A stretch of 64,000 nucleotides of DNA from Paraescarpia echinospica (lineage: Eukaryota; Annelida; Polychaeta; Sabellida; Siboglinidae): contig CM034533.1 in NCBI GenBank assembly GCA_020002185.1, positions 39,578,396 to 39,642,395 on the forward strand, read 5' to 3'. The notes under the pieces were generated by a model that was not told the DNA's origin, did no database searches, and was given only the letters and a program-made list of their open reading frames with translations. Below are positions 20,517 through 33,545 of this stretch, in pieces. Each line of letters starts with the position of its first letter. Within the stretch, counting starts at the first letter, position 1. A program made the position numbers and the translations under genes.

Positions 20517-21340
20517 TGGCTACGCCACCTTTACCATCTCTACTTAATCGTAATGTGACTACACACAATGGTGAATGTATACTGCTGCCGCCGCCGCCGC
20601 TGCAAATCGACGCAGTAATCGCCGCGAATTCTTGGTGTCAATAAAAAAGCGCCTGAATTGAACATGAAGTTGCCACGGACCTGGACGAAAAGACAGAACG
20701 GAAACGAGTGAGTACGTTGTTGTAAGTGATCGGCCAAACAAGCGAAGGACGTCTGGCAAAATCACCCGTGGACTGGTGATGAGGATCAGTACAAAGCAGC
20801 GCCAGTTCTACAAATGTAGAACAGAGAATTACTGTGTGCCCAGAGTTAATGTACCGTACGAACGACATTTCATGCACGGAAAACAGCGGGCCGGTGAAGA
20901 TGTTATGACATGGCACAACGAGCTGCGTAGGATCGGAACAAACTGTGCATTTGATGTGATCACGACAGATGAGATTTACCGTGATCATCTAATGTCGAGT
21001 GTTCTGGACGAGAGAGTTCGAGATAAACTACTCCAGCAACGCGACCTAACGCTCGAGAAAGCCATAGGCATCATGAGAAGTTCCGAAGTAAAAGCTGAGG
21101 TGACACATACGTACACGCGACGAGAAAACAGTTTGGAAAGCGTAGCAACGAGACAGAACGCGCAAGACCTCGAGAAAGAACACGCGAAAACAGGTCCTCT
21201 TGTGAACTGTTCGTTTTGTGGCAAGACACACGACATGTCCAGCTTGCGCTAAAAATGCAGAGCTTGCCAGGGACTGAATTATTTCGCCGCAAAGTGTCGC
21301 AAGTTCAGAGTCAACAGAAGAGACATTAAAACTGTTTGAA
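20517..21340 (+). pseudogene. Gag remnant of a third (Gypsy, Mag-like) LTR element
   Basis: ATG 20517 begins MATPPLPSLLNRN and stops within 45 codons. The better-preserved part (20776-21252) reads FYKCRTENYCVPRVNVPYER, EDVMTWHNELRRIGTNCAF and RVRDKLLQQRDLTLEKAIGI, the capsid pattern also seen in the Gag at 9828 (ESFASFLTDLKNL, LLGQEALTLKTAVDLCR). Then CSFCGKTH and, after a TAA, CRACQGLNYFAAKC correspond to the two zinc knuckles of the Gag at 10494, with the first knuckle incomplete. Protease and RT are absent: the sequence is cut by unrelated sequence and then by the LINE segment at 21721. Confidence 0.65.
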
Positions 21341-21720
21341 ATGAAGAATATGGTGCGAGTAGTCTGATAGATGATTCGGCTACGCGACAGTTGTCATCCA
21401 TGTGGACGGACGGCAGACGGATGCTGGTTACATAACACTTGGGATCGGGTCGCACAGAGTACAGTTCGATTCACCTAAAGTGGTCAGGCAAGCTACCCAA
21501 CACTACACTATGGGAATGGACCAAACAATTACAAATAGAAAACGAACTACGAGAAAGAGATTATGATGAACTATGTACAAGGGGTAGAAGGTGGCGTGTT
21601 GTATCAATCCACGGTGCAAGTCTGACGTGTTAGGTCTAGCGAACTACGTATTATAATGAATTGCAAATACTGAGACGGGTAAAATATAATTGAATGTAGC
21701 TGTCAACGTTCAACCAGATA
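21341..21720. other. Unassigned sequence between the gag remnant and LINE copy 2
   Basis: It may be decayed pol of the same LTR element, but no DTG or DSG protease motif is seen. Its end marks the left breakpoint of the duplicated block. Confidence 0.3.
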
Positions 21721-23848
21721 CACTGAAGAATAAGACAGCAACCGAATGCTGGAATATCTTAAATAGTGAAATTAAGTGCATAGTCGATAAATTTGTACCT
21801 TTCAAAAAACAAGGGAAACGGTCTAAAAAGAAACACTTATCGAAAGAAGCCATTAGAAAAATTAAGTATAAAACAAATGATGTGGAAGTCATATAGATGT
21901 ACTGGAAATGATGAAGACTACAACATTTATAAAGAAGCACTTAATCAAGCTACAGCTGAAATTAGAAATTCAAAGAGAAGCTATGAAAAAAAATTTGCTA
22001 GTAATATAAAACATGACAGTAAGAGTTTTTATGCGTATATTCGAAGCAAACAGAAAGTTCAGGATAAGGTCGGTCCTCTAGAAGATAGTGCTTGAAATAC
22101 AATATCAGAGGGATTCTTAATGGCAGAAGACCTGAATGAGTATTTTAGTTCAGTGTTTACCAGGGAAGATATTAGTTCACTGCCAGTACCAGAGGCTAAG
22201 TTCAAGGGGGCAGATTCAGACTATTTAGGACAGTTAGTTGTAACCTCGGAAATGGTAGCTAAGAAAATAAGGGCTATGAAGGATAATAAATCACCTGGAG
22301 TGGATGGGATTCCGCCCAAACTACTATTGGAAATTGTAGAACAAATTAGCGTACCGCTTGCAACAGTTTTCAATTTGTCATTAGAAGAGGGAGTGGTGAG
22401 GCAAACATTATACCGTTATTTAAAAAAAGGTTCGAGAAACAAGTCAGAGAATTATAGACCAGTGAGTTTAACATCAGTGGTTTGCAAATTATTAGAAAGA
22501 CTAATTAAAGATCACATGGTGGATTTTCTTGTTAAACATAACTTGATAAACCCATCTCAACATGGGGTTTTAAAAGCGAGGGCATGCTTAACAAATATGT
22601 TATGTTTTTTGGAAGACATCACTAGGTGGGTAGATGAGGGATCACCAGTAGATATCATCTATTTAGATTTTCAAAAAGCTTTCGACAAAGTACCACATCA
22701 AAGATTACTCCTTAAGCTAAAGGCCCATGGTATAGGAAATGGTATAATAAACTGGATAGAAAAATGGCTGAATGACAGAAGACAACGTGTAGTCGTTGAT
22801 GGGGAGGCTTCAAACCGGAAATCGGTATTGAGTGGGGTACCACAGGGATCAGTACTAGGACCTATATTATTCTTAATATATATCAACGATTTGGATGATG
22901 AAATAAAAAGCAAGGTGTTGAAATTTGCGGATGATATAAAAGTGTTTAGAAGGATTAAAAGTGATGGAGATAGACAACATTTACAAGATGATCTTGACAA
23001 GTTGATCAAATGGTCTGAAAAGTTGAAAATGCTGTTCAATTTTGGGACATGTAAATGCCTCCACGCAGGACATTGGAACGAGGAGGTAAAATATACAATG
23101 CGGGGTACTGTACTAATTACTACTGCAAAAGAAAAGGACTTGGGTTAAATCCATTAGGTGCTGATATGAAGGTTTCAGAGCAGTGCGTGGAATTAGAAAG
23201 CGTCAAAGGAAATCAAATCCCTTGATTAATTAGGCGAAATATAGCGTATAAGCAAAGAAGAATTATTAGTACCACAGTAATAAAAATCAATAGTGAGGCC
23301 TCATTTAGAATATTGTATACAAAGCATGGAGGCCATATCGCAAGAAGGACATAGATATGCTAGAAAGAGCACAGAGGAGAGCGACTAAAATGATACCAAA
23401 TCTGAGGGATCTTAGTTACGAAATACGCCTAAAAGAATGTGGTTTAACAACATTAGAGACCAGGAGATTGAGAGATCACATAGAAGTGTTTAAAATATTG
23501 AATGGTTATGAAAATATTGATAGAAACATTTTTTTTTCAGTTAAGAAAAATAGAAGGACCAGAGGACATGAAGCTACATTAGTAAAGGAGCAGTGTAGAT
23601 TATATATAAGAAAGTTCTCATTCTCACAAAGGACTGTAAATGAATGGAACAGATTATCTCCTGATTGTGTTGGTGCTAGTAGCGTGAATATGTTTAAAAA
23701 TACAATCGACACACACCTTAAAAAGGCGGGATACATGTAGATAAAAAGTATTGGACTCTCGATAAGCCAAAAGGCTTCCTTGTCCACCTGCCATCCAGAG
23801 TAATTTTCTGGATGGCAATCTTGTTAAATCTTGTTAAATAAAACTCTA
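21721..23848 (+). pseudogene. CR1/L2-like LINE, copy 2 (RT only, multiply disrupted)
   Basis: The endonuclease is absent. Relative to copy 1 it has an extra A near 21873, a GGA-to-TGA stop at 22093, and a 16-bp deletion near 22396 followed by an extra A near 22425, which together restore the frame after a short altered stretch. The RT keeps LDFQKAFDKVPH, SGVPQGSVLGP and FADDIKVF, and is intact where copy 1 has its two deletions (22565 and 22675). A cluster of indels at 23145-23310 destroys the thumb region. The last frame (23357-23740) and the 3' hairpin and TCTTGTTAAA tail match copy 1. Confidence 0.85.
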
Positions 23849-23852
23849 AAAT

Positions 23853-24140
23853 ATCTACATCACCCGTTAGGTGTTCGGAGGCTGGCGGTCAGCGTATACA
23901 AGACACACGTTGTCGCTTTTAGTGCTCAGAACAACGCCGTGGAGACCGAGAGAGGCTCGCCTCGTTGGCGCCAGGGCGGGCTGGTGACTGCCGTCAGAGG
24001 GGCACCCCGCGTAGTCCACGGCCGTCACGGGGACACCCCGCCTAGCAGGCCATTGCGGGCCGAACCACGGTCGCTCGCCGCGCCTTTCAGAGGCGTCGAC
24101 CCCCTGGTCCGGTCGAGGCGCCACGAGAATATCAAAGCTC
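23853..24140. other. GC-rich stretch, second copy
   Basis: No difference from 3440-3725 was noticed by eye. It has no recognised function. Confidence 0.4.
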
Positions 24141-24859
24141 GAGGCGGGCGTTGCTCGCTTGACGCGTCGTCCGTCGTTTATATCGTTAACTCGTTTTCGA
24201 TGTTGTCGGGCGGTGGCGCATACGTGTGGCCAAGTAGTCTCACGCAGAAGTATTCCACGAAATCGGATCGGTTAAAATGAATCCTTCTGTCAACGTGCAT
24301 GATTTAATAATAATGTTAAACATGTTTTACACACAATTTTATATACAATTTTATATACACTGTATATACTTTTTATATAGTTTTCTGTACGATTTTCTAT
24401 ACATTTTGTATGCAATTTTCTACAACAAATTCTATGCAATTTGGTATAGCATTTTCTATACACTTTTCTATGACATTTCCTATGTAATTTTCTTTAAAAT
24501 GTTCTACACACTTTTGTATACAATGTTCTATGCAGTATTACATACAATATTACAATTTGTCGAATTGTCCTGTTCACTCGAACACCACCTTAACTTCTAT
24601 GTGAAGCAGTCGCACTCTCACCCCAGAAACAAGTAGGGAAATAACGGTGCAAATGGAATGACAGCGTATGTATATTGGAGTTGGTGTTGTAACACTGATT
24701 GTGTTCGCAGGGTTGGGAACAAGGGGTGGTGGGTGTATCGAAGAGTCAGTTGACGGCGTTTTCACTTATCTTTCATGTCGTAGTGCGCTTAAAGATGAAC
24801 ATGATATATTTCACAACTAACATAAATAACCTTGTAATGAATTGAATGCAAATAGCGGC

Positions 24860-25290
24860 TCTGTGTGCGTGTGTGCGTGTGTGCGTGTGTGCGTGTGTGC
24901 GTGTGTGCGTGTGTGCGTGTGTGCGTGTGTGCGTGTGTGCGTGTGTGCGTGTGTGCGTGTGTGCGTGTGAGCGTGTGTGCGTGTGTGCGTGTGCGCGTGT
25001 GCGCGTGTGTGCGTGTGTGCGTGCGTGCGTGAGTGTGCGTGCGTGCGTGAGTGTGCGTGCGTGCGTGAGCGTGTACGTGTGTGCGTGCGTGCTTGCGTGA
25101 ATATGCGGCGTGTGTGTGAGTATGTGTGTGTGTATGTGTGTGTGTGTCTGGGTTTGCATGTGCGTGCATGTGTATATTCATGTACGTTTGAGTGTGCGAG
25201 TGCTTGCGCGTTTGCACGTGCGCGGGTACGTTTGCGTATTTGTATGCGTGTATACGTTTATGTATGTATTTATATAGGTGTGTATACTTG
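24860..25290 (+). repeat. GTGTGCGT microsatellite, second copy
   Basis: Same unit series and, as far as can be read, the same length as 4459-4880. Confidence 0.9.
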
Positions 25291-25865
25291 AGTATGTTAA
25301 ACGACCAACACCAAACAGAAATATAGTTTCCGATGCTATTATACTAGTTATACGCAACTTGAACATATATCAATGACGACTGCATGGCGGACGTTCGCAG
25401 ACACCCAACGAGTCCGCCTTGTTTGAAGGGAAAAAGAAAAAAATGCGTCGAGTCGAGAGCAGATGTTAGCGAATAACTCACGCCAGCAGCCAACGCCGAA
25501 TCGACGAGTCTCTCTCTCTCTTTCTGGTCGTTAACGTCCATTGTTCGAACAACAAAGCTTTAACTGTTTAGCGCTCGTTTTCTCGTTAACAGAGAAACGC
25601 GTAGATGTTTGGTCGATAAAGTGGAAAAAGTCATTTCAATGTTTCTCTAATCGGGTGTGATAATTGTGACCTTGTTCAGTCTCAGGTAACAAAGTATACC
25701 CGTTGCGGAGTGCACTACAACGAATAGTTGTACTTCTCCGTGTGACGGGAACACGTGAAATAGGAGATTTGACAGGAAATGTAAAGCTACCGAATTCGTT
25801 CGGCGTGTGTGTTGGTTACGCCTAGGTAACCGATGGGATTCCGTTGTTTTTAATTTTAAACTGTC

Positions 25866-26118
25866 TGCGCGCGCGCGCGAGTGCCTGCGTGTGTCTGTGT
25901 CTGTGTGTGTCTGCGTGTGTGCGTGTGTTTGTGTCTGCGTGTCTGTGTGTGTGCGTGTGTGCGTGTGTGCGTGTGTGCGTGTGTGCGTGTGTGCGTGTGT
26001 GCGTGTGTGCGTGTGTGCGTGTGTGCGTGTATGCGTGAGTGCGTGTGTGCGTGCGTGCGCGAGCGTGTGTGTGGGTGGTGTGAGTGTGTGCGTGCGTGCG
26101 TGCGTGCGTGCGTGCGTA
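25866..26118 (+). repeat. GTGTGCGT/GTGC microsatellite, second copy
   Basis: Matches 5466-5713 with one extra GTGC unit at the right end. Confidence 0.9.
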
Positions 26119-26844
26119 TCGAGTGCATGTTGAACAGTGCTCCGTTATCTATAACGGTTACTGTATTTGTATTACTAAAAGTATATAAGGAAGTCATTTA
26201 TGGGAGATATGTCTAAATATTTCTATAAAAAAACATGTGATGTGTTGATATTAAATTAATAATTATAAAATATTACCAAGTGTACATCAATCTTGTTAGT
26301 CGCATTCACGACAACCCAAATTTACTCTGCACATTCATAATAAATAATAATAACGTGGCGCTGAGATCGCCTGTAGAAGGTTCCAGTGACGGGTATAATC
26401 CATTATGAGACCAAGTGTCTTAGTAGCATGTTTCTTTAGATGGAGACCTTGCATTAGGTCTGTGAATCTACGATCCAATTCCTGATGTGATATATTTTAC
26501 TTCCGCTGGCATAAACAACTTCCATAGAAGGGACTTGCGGCTTTTTAGTGTGTATTTCGAAAAATACAGGCAAAGTGGGTGAACAAAATTGCCCTAGTTT
26601 CGAATTGGTATTAGGTGGATTCAATCAACTGTCCGATGTTCTATCTTTCGGCCACCGCGTCCTACAACGTGTCATATACTTTCTATGCAAAATGTTTCGT
26701 GCTAAAGTATGTTGTGCTCAACTTTTTCGTGTATCGTGCGTGTAAAAATGACCCCTAACGGATGTCGTCGATCATAAGTTAATGTAATTATACAGCTTCA
26801 ATGTGGGTGAACATATTTCACCACTTTTGATCATATAGTCGGTG

Positions 26845-27170
26845 TAACTAACTATTGGATGCACGTCAACGCTAATATGTTCATTGAAATGTTAAAATGT
26901 AATTGAAACATATATCGTAGGCATAACATGAATAACAAATGATATACAACGAGATAACACTAGAAGATAGCGATCTATGTGTTGAATTGTTATTACGTAA
27001 ATACCATAACTAAATATTCGATGCACGTCAACGCTTGTGTGTTCATTGAAATGTTCAAATGTAATTGAAACATATATAGCAGGCTAAAATTAATAACAAA
27101 TGAGATACAACGAGATAACACTGGAAGATAGCGATCTATGGGTTGCATTGTTATCACGTAAATATTAAAG
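26845..27170 (+). repeat. 162-bp tandem pair, second copy
   Basis: Equivalent to 6440-6765; no internal change was noticed. Confidence 0.8.
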
Positions 27171-27657
27171 AAGTATAGGATGCTTAACCCGATTCCTCAC
27201 TCGCGGGGTCCTTGTGTGAGTGAGACGGAGTCACCGGGTGGAACGTTGACCCGCCAAGGGTCGCGACCCGTGACGGGTAAAACCAACACCGAGGAGGAGG
27301 TGTTGCCGAGAGACAGGTTGTCGGACACAGCGGCGTCGCGTCCCGCAGTGATGGACGACGCGACCGGCTTCACAAGACAGGCGACAGGCGGTGATACGTG
27401 TCGTCATTACGCTGCGACACGTCCTATACGTCTGACGTATTAGGCCGCTACACGAGGATATGACGGTAGTAACATCGCTGCACCGATCGTTATCTGCGGA
27501 TAGCGACACGTGCCTGGACGAGAGAGGAGGTCCTCGTAGTAGGACATACGCACACGCGTACATGCACCACACGTGCACAGACCACACCCGCACCCACACA
27601 TCACTCGCACGCGCACGCACGCACAGATCGCATGCATGCGCGCGCACAAGCGCACTC

Positions 27658-27672
27658 ACTCACTCACTCACC

Positions 27673-27733
<61 letters not shown>

Positions 27734-28212
27734 ACACACACACACATATCCTTTCTCCTCTCTCCTCTCTCCTCTCTCCTCTCTCTTCTCTCCTCTCTCC
27801 TCTCTTCTCTCTCCTCTCACCTCTCTCCTCTCTCCTCTCTCCTCTCCCCCCTCTCCCCTCTCCCCTCTCCCCTCTCCCCTCTCCCTCTCCCTCCTCTCCC
27901 TCTCCCCTCTCTCTCTCCCTCTCCCTCTCCCTCTCCTCCCCTCTCTCTCCTCTCTCTCCCTCTCCTCTTCCTCTTCTCCTTTCTCCTCCTCCCTCTCCCC
28001 TCTCCTCTTCTCCGCTCCTCTCCTCTCCTCTCCTCTCCCCTCTCCCCTCCCCTCTCGCCTCTCCCCTCTCCCTCTCCCTCCCTCTCTCCCTCTCCCTCTC
28101 CCTCTCCCTCCTCCTCTCCCCTCCTCCCATCTCTCCCTCTCCTTCTGTCCTCTCCCCTGCCCCCTCTTCCGTCTCCCCTCTCCTCTCTCCCTTCCCCTCT
28201 CTCACCCCCATC
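27658..28212 (+). repeat. Long polypyrimidine tract: (CACT)n, (CT)n, (CA)n, CTCTCC/CCTCTC
   Basis: About 550 bases of nearly pure C/T on the plus strand, apart from short CACT and CA runs at its left end. The three forward frames (Leu/Ser/Pro) and the minus frames (Arg/Glu/Gly) are open only because of composition. Mirror-like purine-pyrimidine tracts of this length can form triplex H-DNA and stall polymerases, which fits the gap in copy 1. Confidence 0.93.
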
Positions 28213-29029
28213 CCTCATCTCCCTTCTCCCAGCGCGTTTCTTTCCGTCCGACGTTTCTTCAACTGTAGATATCAGGTGAACAACAAGACACTCCACCATC
28301 CGATGACGTCGATCCAGCGCGTCAGTTGCACCGACGCGCCAAGCTAGTCGGCCGGTCTCACGCGATGTCGGCGTGTGTCGACTCGTTTGCAACGACGTAA
28401 TCACGGACGACCGGAAGTCGTTAGTGCGGGTGATGCGCAGTTAATCTAGTCGCAACGAGCGCCTGCATGGACGAGCGGCGAGCATAGAATGAACGTAATG
28501 AAGCGACAGGCGACGATTACGACCGTTTGTCGCCCGACGCCGAGAACACAGGCGGCGGTCGATGTTACGACGGGATAAAACCGCACAGTCGGCACCTGGA
28601 CGCTTCCTGGCCGCGACCGCAATAAGCGAATTTACCATCGCGTTGTGACGTCGTAAATTCTTCGACGCTTCGCAAATCGTCTGAAATGTGAAGCGTCGAA
28701 CAGTAGTGTCGCTGAAATGTGACGATTTTATAGGTGGCGAAATCGCCACTGAAAATGACAGTTGTGAATATGTGTGTAATTCTTGAGATGTTTGCTACTC
28801 AGACGAAGACGGTAGGTTGTCGAGGAGAGATAATGCGATAGTGGCGGTGTCTAGTAGCAAGGAAGCAAGGGAAGGACGTGATTCCGCTTGTGTTAAATAA
28901 ACTACACAGATATCGTTTGATTTAAAGTGCGTAGCGCACATAAACTGTAGTAAAGCAGGAACAGTAATTATGAAAGGGATGCAGATTTGGATTGTATGTG
29001 TAATATGTAGTAATCTGTATTGTAAAATA
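28213..29029. other. Gene-free unique sequence, CpG-containing
   Basis: The longest frame is 102 codons (minus, 28441-28749) with no recognised domain. AATAAA-like motifs occur near 28896 but no transcript can be argued. Confidence 0.4.
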
Positions 29030-29351
<322 letters not shown>

Positions 29352-29399
29352 AGGCGTTCTACCCAGCATATTAGTTCGTAGATTTCAAAAATTTCAACC

Positions 29400-29648
29400 G
29401 TTACGCAACGGTGTGATAGCGATCGGGGGCGTAAACGGAACTGCTTGATGGTCCTTGTTACTGATCGCGAGGGCGCGCAACAAATACCGCCGGCGCGAAA
29501 TTATACAGAAACATTGTAACCAAACAGCGAAACAGCTTATATAAAATAAAATCATAATATTATTTATTCCCAAATTCATATGACAACAGCACTACAACAC
29601 TATATAATCAATTAAACTAGTCATTAATATATTTATTATACACTTCTG
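29400..29648. other. AT-rich unique sequence at the LINE 3 insertion point
   Basis: No gene is recognised. The 5' edge of the inserted LINE lies near 29650. Confidence 0.35.
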
Positions 29649-29655
29649 TGTTAAA

Positions 29656-32328
29656 GTGTATGTATCACAGTCATTATTAATGGTTAGTTATCTGCCATAT
29701 AAAACGTACCGAGAGTCTAAGAGAATATATATCAACGAAAGCTTCATCTACTGTAAACGTGAAGATCTCTCTATATTGATTCCCCATGTTTTTGAATCTA
29801 TATTTTTTGAAGTTCAAGGTAATCATAATAAACCTTTTATAGTAGGTGTAATTTATCGTCCTAACTCTGCTCCTCGTGCAGATATTGATATGTTTATAAG
29901 TAAAATAATAGAAATACAGGATAAAATATCAAATGAAAATAAAACTGCATATTTAATGGGCGACTATAACATTAATTTGCTAAACTTTGTCACCCATCAA
30001 AAAACCAATGACTTCATAGATAATGTAATATCCCAAGGATTTATTCCGCATATAACTAAACCAACACGAATAACATCATATTCGGCAACACTTAAAGACC
30101 ACTTATACTCAAACCATACTCATCCTAGTTATGAATCAGGGATTATTATTACTGATTTAGCCGATCATTTTGGAATATTTCATATAATTTATGGCACACC
30201 TTGTCCACAAAAATCAGTATATAGGCAGGTACGACAGTTGACCCCACAAAACATTGCATCATTTAGAAATCTATTAGATATGGCTGATTACTCAACTGTA
30301 CTATCCACTGCTGATGCGAATGAAGCTTATGATAATTTTATGATAATATACAAACCAAAATAAAGCAAAGGTACTTCGAAAGAAATTAAACAGACATAAT
30401 CCAGAAATCATCAATAAATATAGAGAATATTGTACAGTCTCTAATAAGATTAAACGAGCAGCAAAAAGTGCTTATTATACAGAAATGCTAGAAGAACGTA
30501 AGCACAATATAAAAGAAACATGGGATGTATTACGACAAGCTATACATAAACAAAAAGAATTCGCCAAACTACCTGAAACCTTCATCATAAACGGACAAGA
30601 GAATTCAAATTTAAAACAAATTACAGAAGAATTTAATAATTTTTTCGTTGGAATAGGTAAATCGATGAGCAACTGAATAGCTCTTCCAGTTAAGCAATTT
30701 GAAACACACCTAAGAGGAAACTTTCCCGTAAATGTTTTCATGCAACCAACGCAGACAACAGAAATAGAAATAATTGTACGAAAACTTAAAACAAAAAGCA
30801 CTGAAGGTTTCGACGATCTATCCACTAAACTACTACAAGCGACCATACATGAAGTAGCCACTCCGCTTGAGCATATACTAAACCAATCCTTTGCCACGGG
30901 AATTGTTCCTGAAAACTTAAAAACTGCAAAAGTCATTCCCGTCTTCAAATCAGGTAACAATAAACTGTTCAACCATTATAGACCTATAAGTATTCTACCC
31001 ACGATTTCTAAAATAATGGAAAAAATCGTATGCAATAGATTAATAATGTTCTTAGAAAAATATAACATTTTGTATAAACATCGATATGGGTTTCGTGCAA
31101 AGCATTCTACTATTCAACCAATACTACACCTGCTGAAAGATATTGCAGAGGCAAACGATAAAATAACAAAAGACCTTACATTGGCTGTGTTTCTGGACCT
31201 TTCAAAGGCATTCGACACAATAAACCATGATATTTTACTGTACAAACTAAACTTCTATGGAATTCGGGGAATAAGCAATAAATGGTTTGCAAGTTATTTA
31301 TCAAATCGAAAACAATATACTGAGATACACAAATGTCAATCATCTCCAAAAAACATAATAAGTGGAGTGTCCCAAGGATCCATACTTGGACCAATCTTAT
31401 TTTTAATTTATATCAATGATATAACTAACTCTACGTCTCTGAATCTATTATCTTTTGCAGATGACACAACTGTATACCAATCAGGTCCTCATATTGATAC
31501 TTTAATTGACAGCGTAAACCAAGAAATAATACATTTGTACGATTGGCTTTGTGCCAATAAATTGTCATTAAATATAAAAAAGACAAACTTTTGCATATTT
31601 AGTCCACCGAATAGTAAATACCAGGTAAATAACTGTATTATGTTATTAATCATGTTGGAAAGGATGACAAAGAAGAATCGGTGAAGTTCTTAGGAATACA
31701 TATTGATAAACATTTAACATGGAAAAAACATATCAACATAATCAGTTCTAAATTATTTAGAGCAAATTTTGCAATTAATAGAATGAAACATTTTTTGCCA
31801 CGCAGTGCTTTAAAAACTCTATATTATACCTTGATTCAAAGTCACTTAACTTACGGTGTACAAGCATGGGGCCATGGAAATACCATAAGAAAGATAGAAA
31901 TATTACAAAAACGCGCTATACGAATAATTAACAAAAAAAGATATAGAAGCCACACCGATCCTATCTTTAAATCTGAAAAAATACTTAAAATCACTGATAT
32001 TCACAGGTTGCATGTTTCACTATTTATGTATGATTATCACCATAATACACTGCCTAAATCCTTCAAACACCATATACCAAAAAAGAATCTAGCCACTAAC
32101 ACCAGAATTACTAGACAACGTAACCTCTTATATAGAGAGAAGCCCAGAACACATTTTTCATATAAATTACCTAAACACCATTTTATAAAACTATGGAATA
32201 ATCTCGATTATAAGTTACAAAACGTCAAATACAAACAACAAATGAAAGTTGTATTATCCAATCAATATCTAGACAACTATCTTAGCCACGTGCACTGCCT
32301 AAATCCCAGATGTGCGGAGTGCAATTAA
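29656..32328 (+). pseudogene. LINE 3 endonuclease-RT frame, three lesions
   Basis: Endonuclease part (29656-30363): VGVIYRPNSAP, the MGDYNINLL motif, LKDHLYSN and DLADHFGIF with the catalytic His; the N-terminal third is missing. A frameshift near 30360 leads into KVLRKKLNRHNPEIINKYRE and a TGA near 30674. RT (30740-31684): STEGFDDLSTKLL, YRPISILPTISKIMEKI, LDLSKAFDTINHDILLYKL, SGVSQGSILGPILF and catalytic FADDTTVY. A second frameshift near 31630 leads to KFLGIHIDKHLTWKKHI and the end HCLNPRCAECN at 32328. Few lesions over 2.7 kb suggest a fairly young insertion. Jockey/I clade is inferred from motif wording, not a tree. Confidence 0.8.
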
Positions 32329-32661
32329 ATATTTGTTTACTTTATATATTAATGTTTGGATCCGCACAAATTTCTTATAATTGTTTTTCTAACAGTAATT
32401 TCCTACAATAATTCGTTTCTCTCTCCATCGCATCCCCAGTCCGTTGTCAGTCCGTTGTCATACAAAAGATATCATACACTCGTGATAATCATCGTATACG
32501 TATGCGTAAATATAATTCGAAATATATGTTTATGGGGTCACAGGAAGACGGCATATTACATGCCATGTGACCACCATGCAACACAACTTTATTTTTAAAC
32601 GGTTGTTTTGTGTATGTATACTGCTATGTTGTTGTTGTTGCAAAATAAATTGATTGGATTT

Positions 32662-32885
32662 GAGAGTCTAAGAGAGAGTCTAAGAGAGAGTCTAAGAGAG
32701 AGTCTAAGAGAGAGAGTCTAAGAGAGAGAGAGAGTCTAAGAGAGAGTCTAAGAGAGAGTCTAAGAGAGAGAGAGAGAGTCTAAGAGAGAGAGAGAGTTTA
32801 AGAGAGAGTCTAAGTGAGAGTCTAAGAGAGAGTCTAAGAGAGAGTCTAAGAGAGAGAGAGAGTCTAAGAGAGAGTCTAAGCGAAT
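32662..32885 (+). repeat. GAGAGTCTAA-type minisatellite at the LINE 3 tail
   Basis: Units are GAGAGTCTAA with a variable number of extra GA steps, about 17 copies. It starts immediately after TTGATTGGATTT of the LINE 3' UTR. Confidence 0.9.
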
Positions 32886-32889
32886 AAGG

Positions 32890-33355
32890 TTGTGAAAGTG
32901 CGCTGTGTGGTGTTATCTGACTATTGTGTATTTAGAAAAAATATATAAAAAAAGGCTGCCCTTTCAGGAAGTGAATAGTTCAGTTCCATAAATGTGCACA
33001 CCAAAGCATAAAAATACAAATTCGGGACGAGACTTAGAAAATGGCATAGTGGTTCTTCAGCGCAAATTGAGCGGGTACTGAAACGGTTTTAATAGGTGTT
33101 TTGCGCGCAACGCCGGTGTAACTCAGCCATAGCATGCAATAAAAACTATCCCAATCGATCGATGAAGACGTGAAGGCATGTACTGCTTGTCGTAATCTGG
33201 CCGTAGGTCATAGTTTGGCTCTGACTGCAGACAAAACACCTGCATGACAAGACAATTATGTTGAAATGGTTTTCAGACAACGTTCGCCTCTCCTCTATAT
33301 ATACATCTAGGACGCCCTGCCACACGTGGCGTCATACGTGATTACGATACACACA
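32890..33355. other. Gene-free unique sequence
   Basis: No coding, RNA or repeat signature is recognised. Confidence 0.4.
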
Positions 33356-33356
33356 T

Positions 33357-33357
<1 letters not shown>

Positions 33358-33453
<96 letters not shown>

Positions 33454-33545
33454 GTGTGCGTGTATGCGTGTGTCTGCGTGCGTGCGTATGTGCGTGCGTA
33501 CGTGCGTCCGTGGGTTCGCGGGTTCGTTCGTTCGTGCGTTCGTGC
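33358..33545 (+). repeat. (GT)n microsatellite grading to GTGC and TTCG repeats
   Basis: About 45 GT units are followed by degenerate GCGTGCGT and a short GTTCGTTCG run. Confidence 0.95.

Larger units (their letters stand above)
21721..27657 (+). repeat. Duplicated block, copy 2 (partner 1303-7252)
   Basis: It begins CACTGAAGAATAAG, inside LINE ORF2, and ends where copy 1 meets the gap. Beyond 27657 copy 2 continues into (CACT)n and polypyrimidine sequence not visible in copy 1. The microsatellites, the 162-bp tandem pair and the GC-rich stretch are all present in the same order. Confidence 0.9.
29650..32885 (+). mobile_element. Third LINE (Jockey/I-group-like), 5'-truncated, with minisatellite tail
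   Basis: It comprises endonuclease and RT coding sequence, a 330-bp 3' UTR with a (TTG)n run near 32622, ATAAATTGATTGG, and a GAGAGTCTAA-type tandem tail (32662-32885). The sequence is distinct from the CR1/L2-like copies. The truncated 5' edge falls inside the endonuclease domain. Confidence 0.8.

Noticed and set aside
27460..28404. Ser/Leu/Pro-rich and Arg/Glu/Gly-rich frames up to 295 codons
   Set aside because: They follow from the polypyrimidine tract and change frame freely.
28733..28748. Short palindrome GTGGCGAAATCGCCAC
   Set aside because: A 7-bp stem is expected by chance several times in a window this long.
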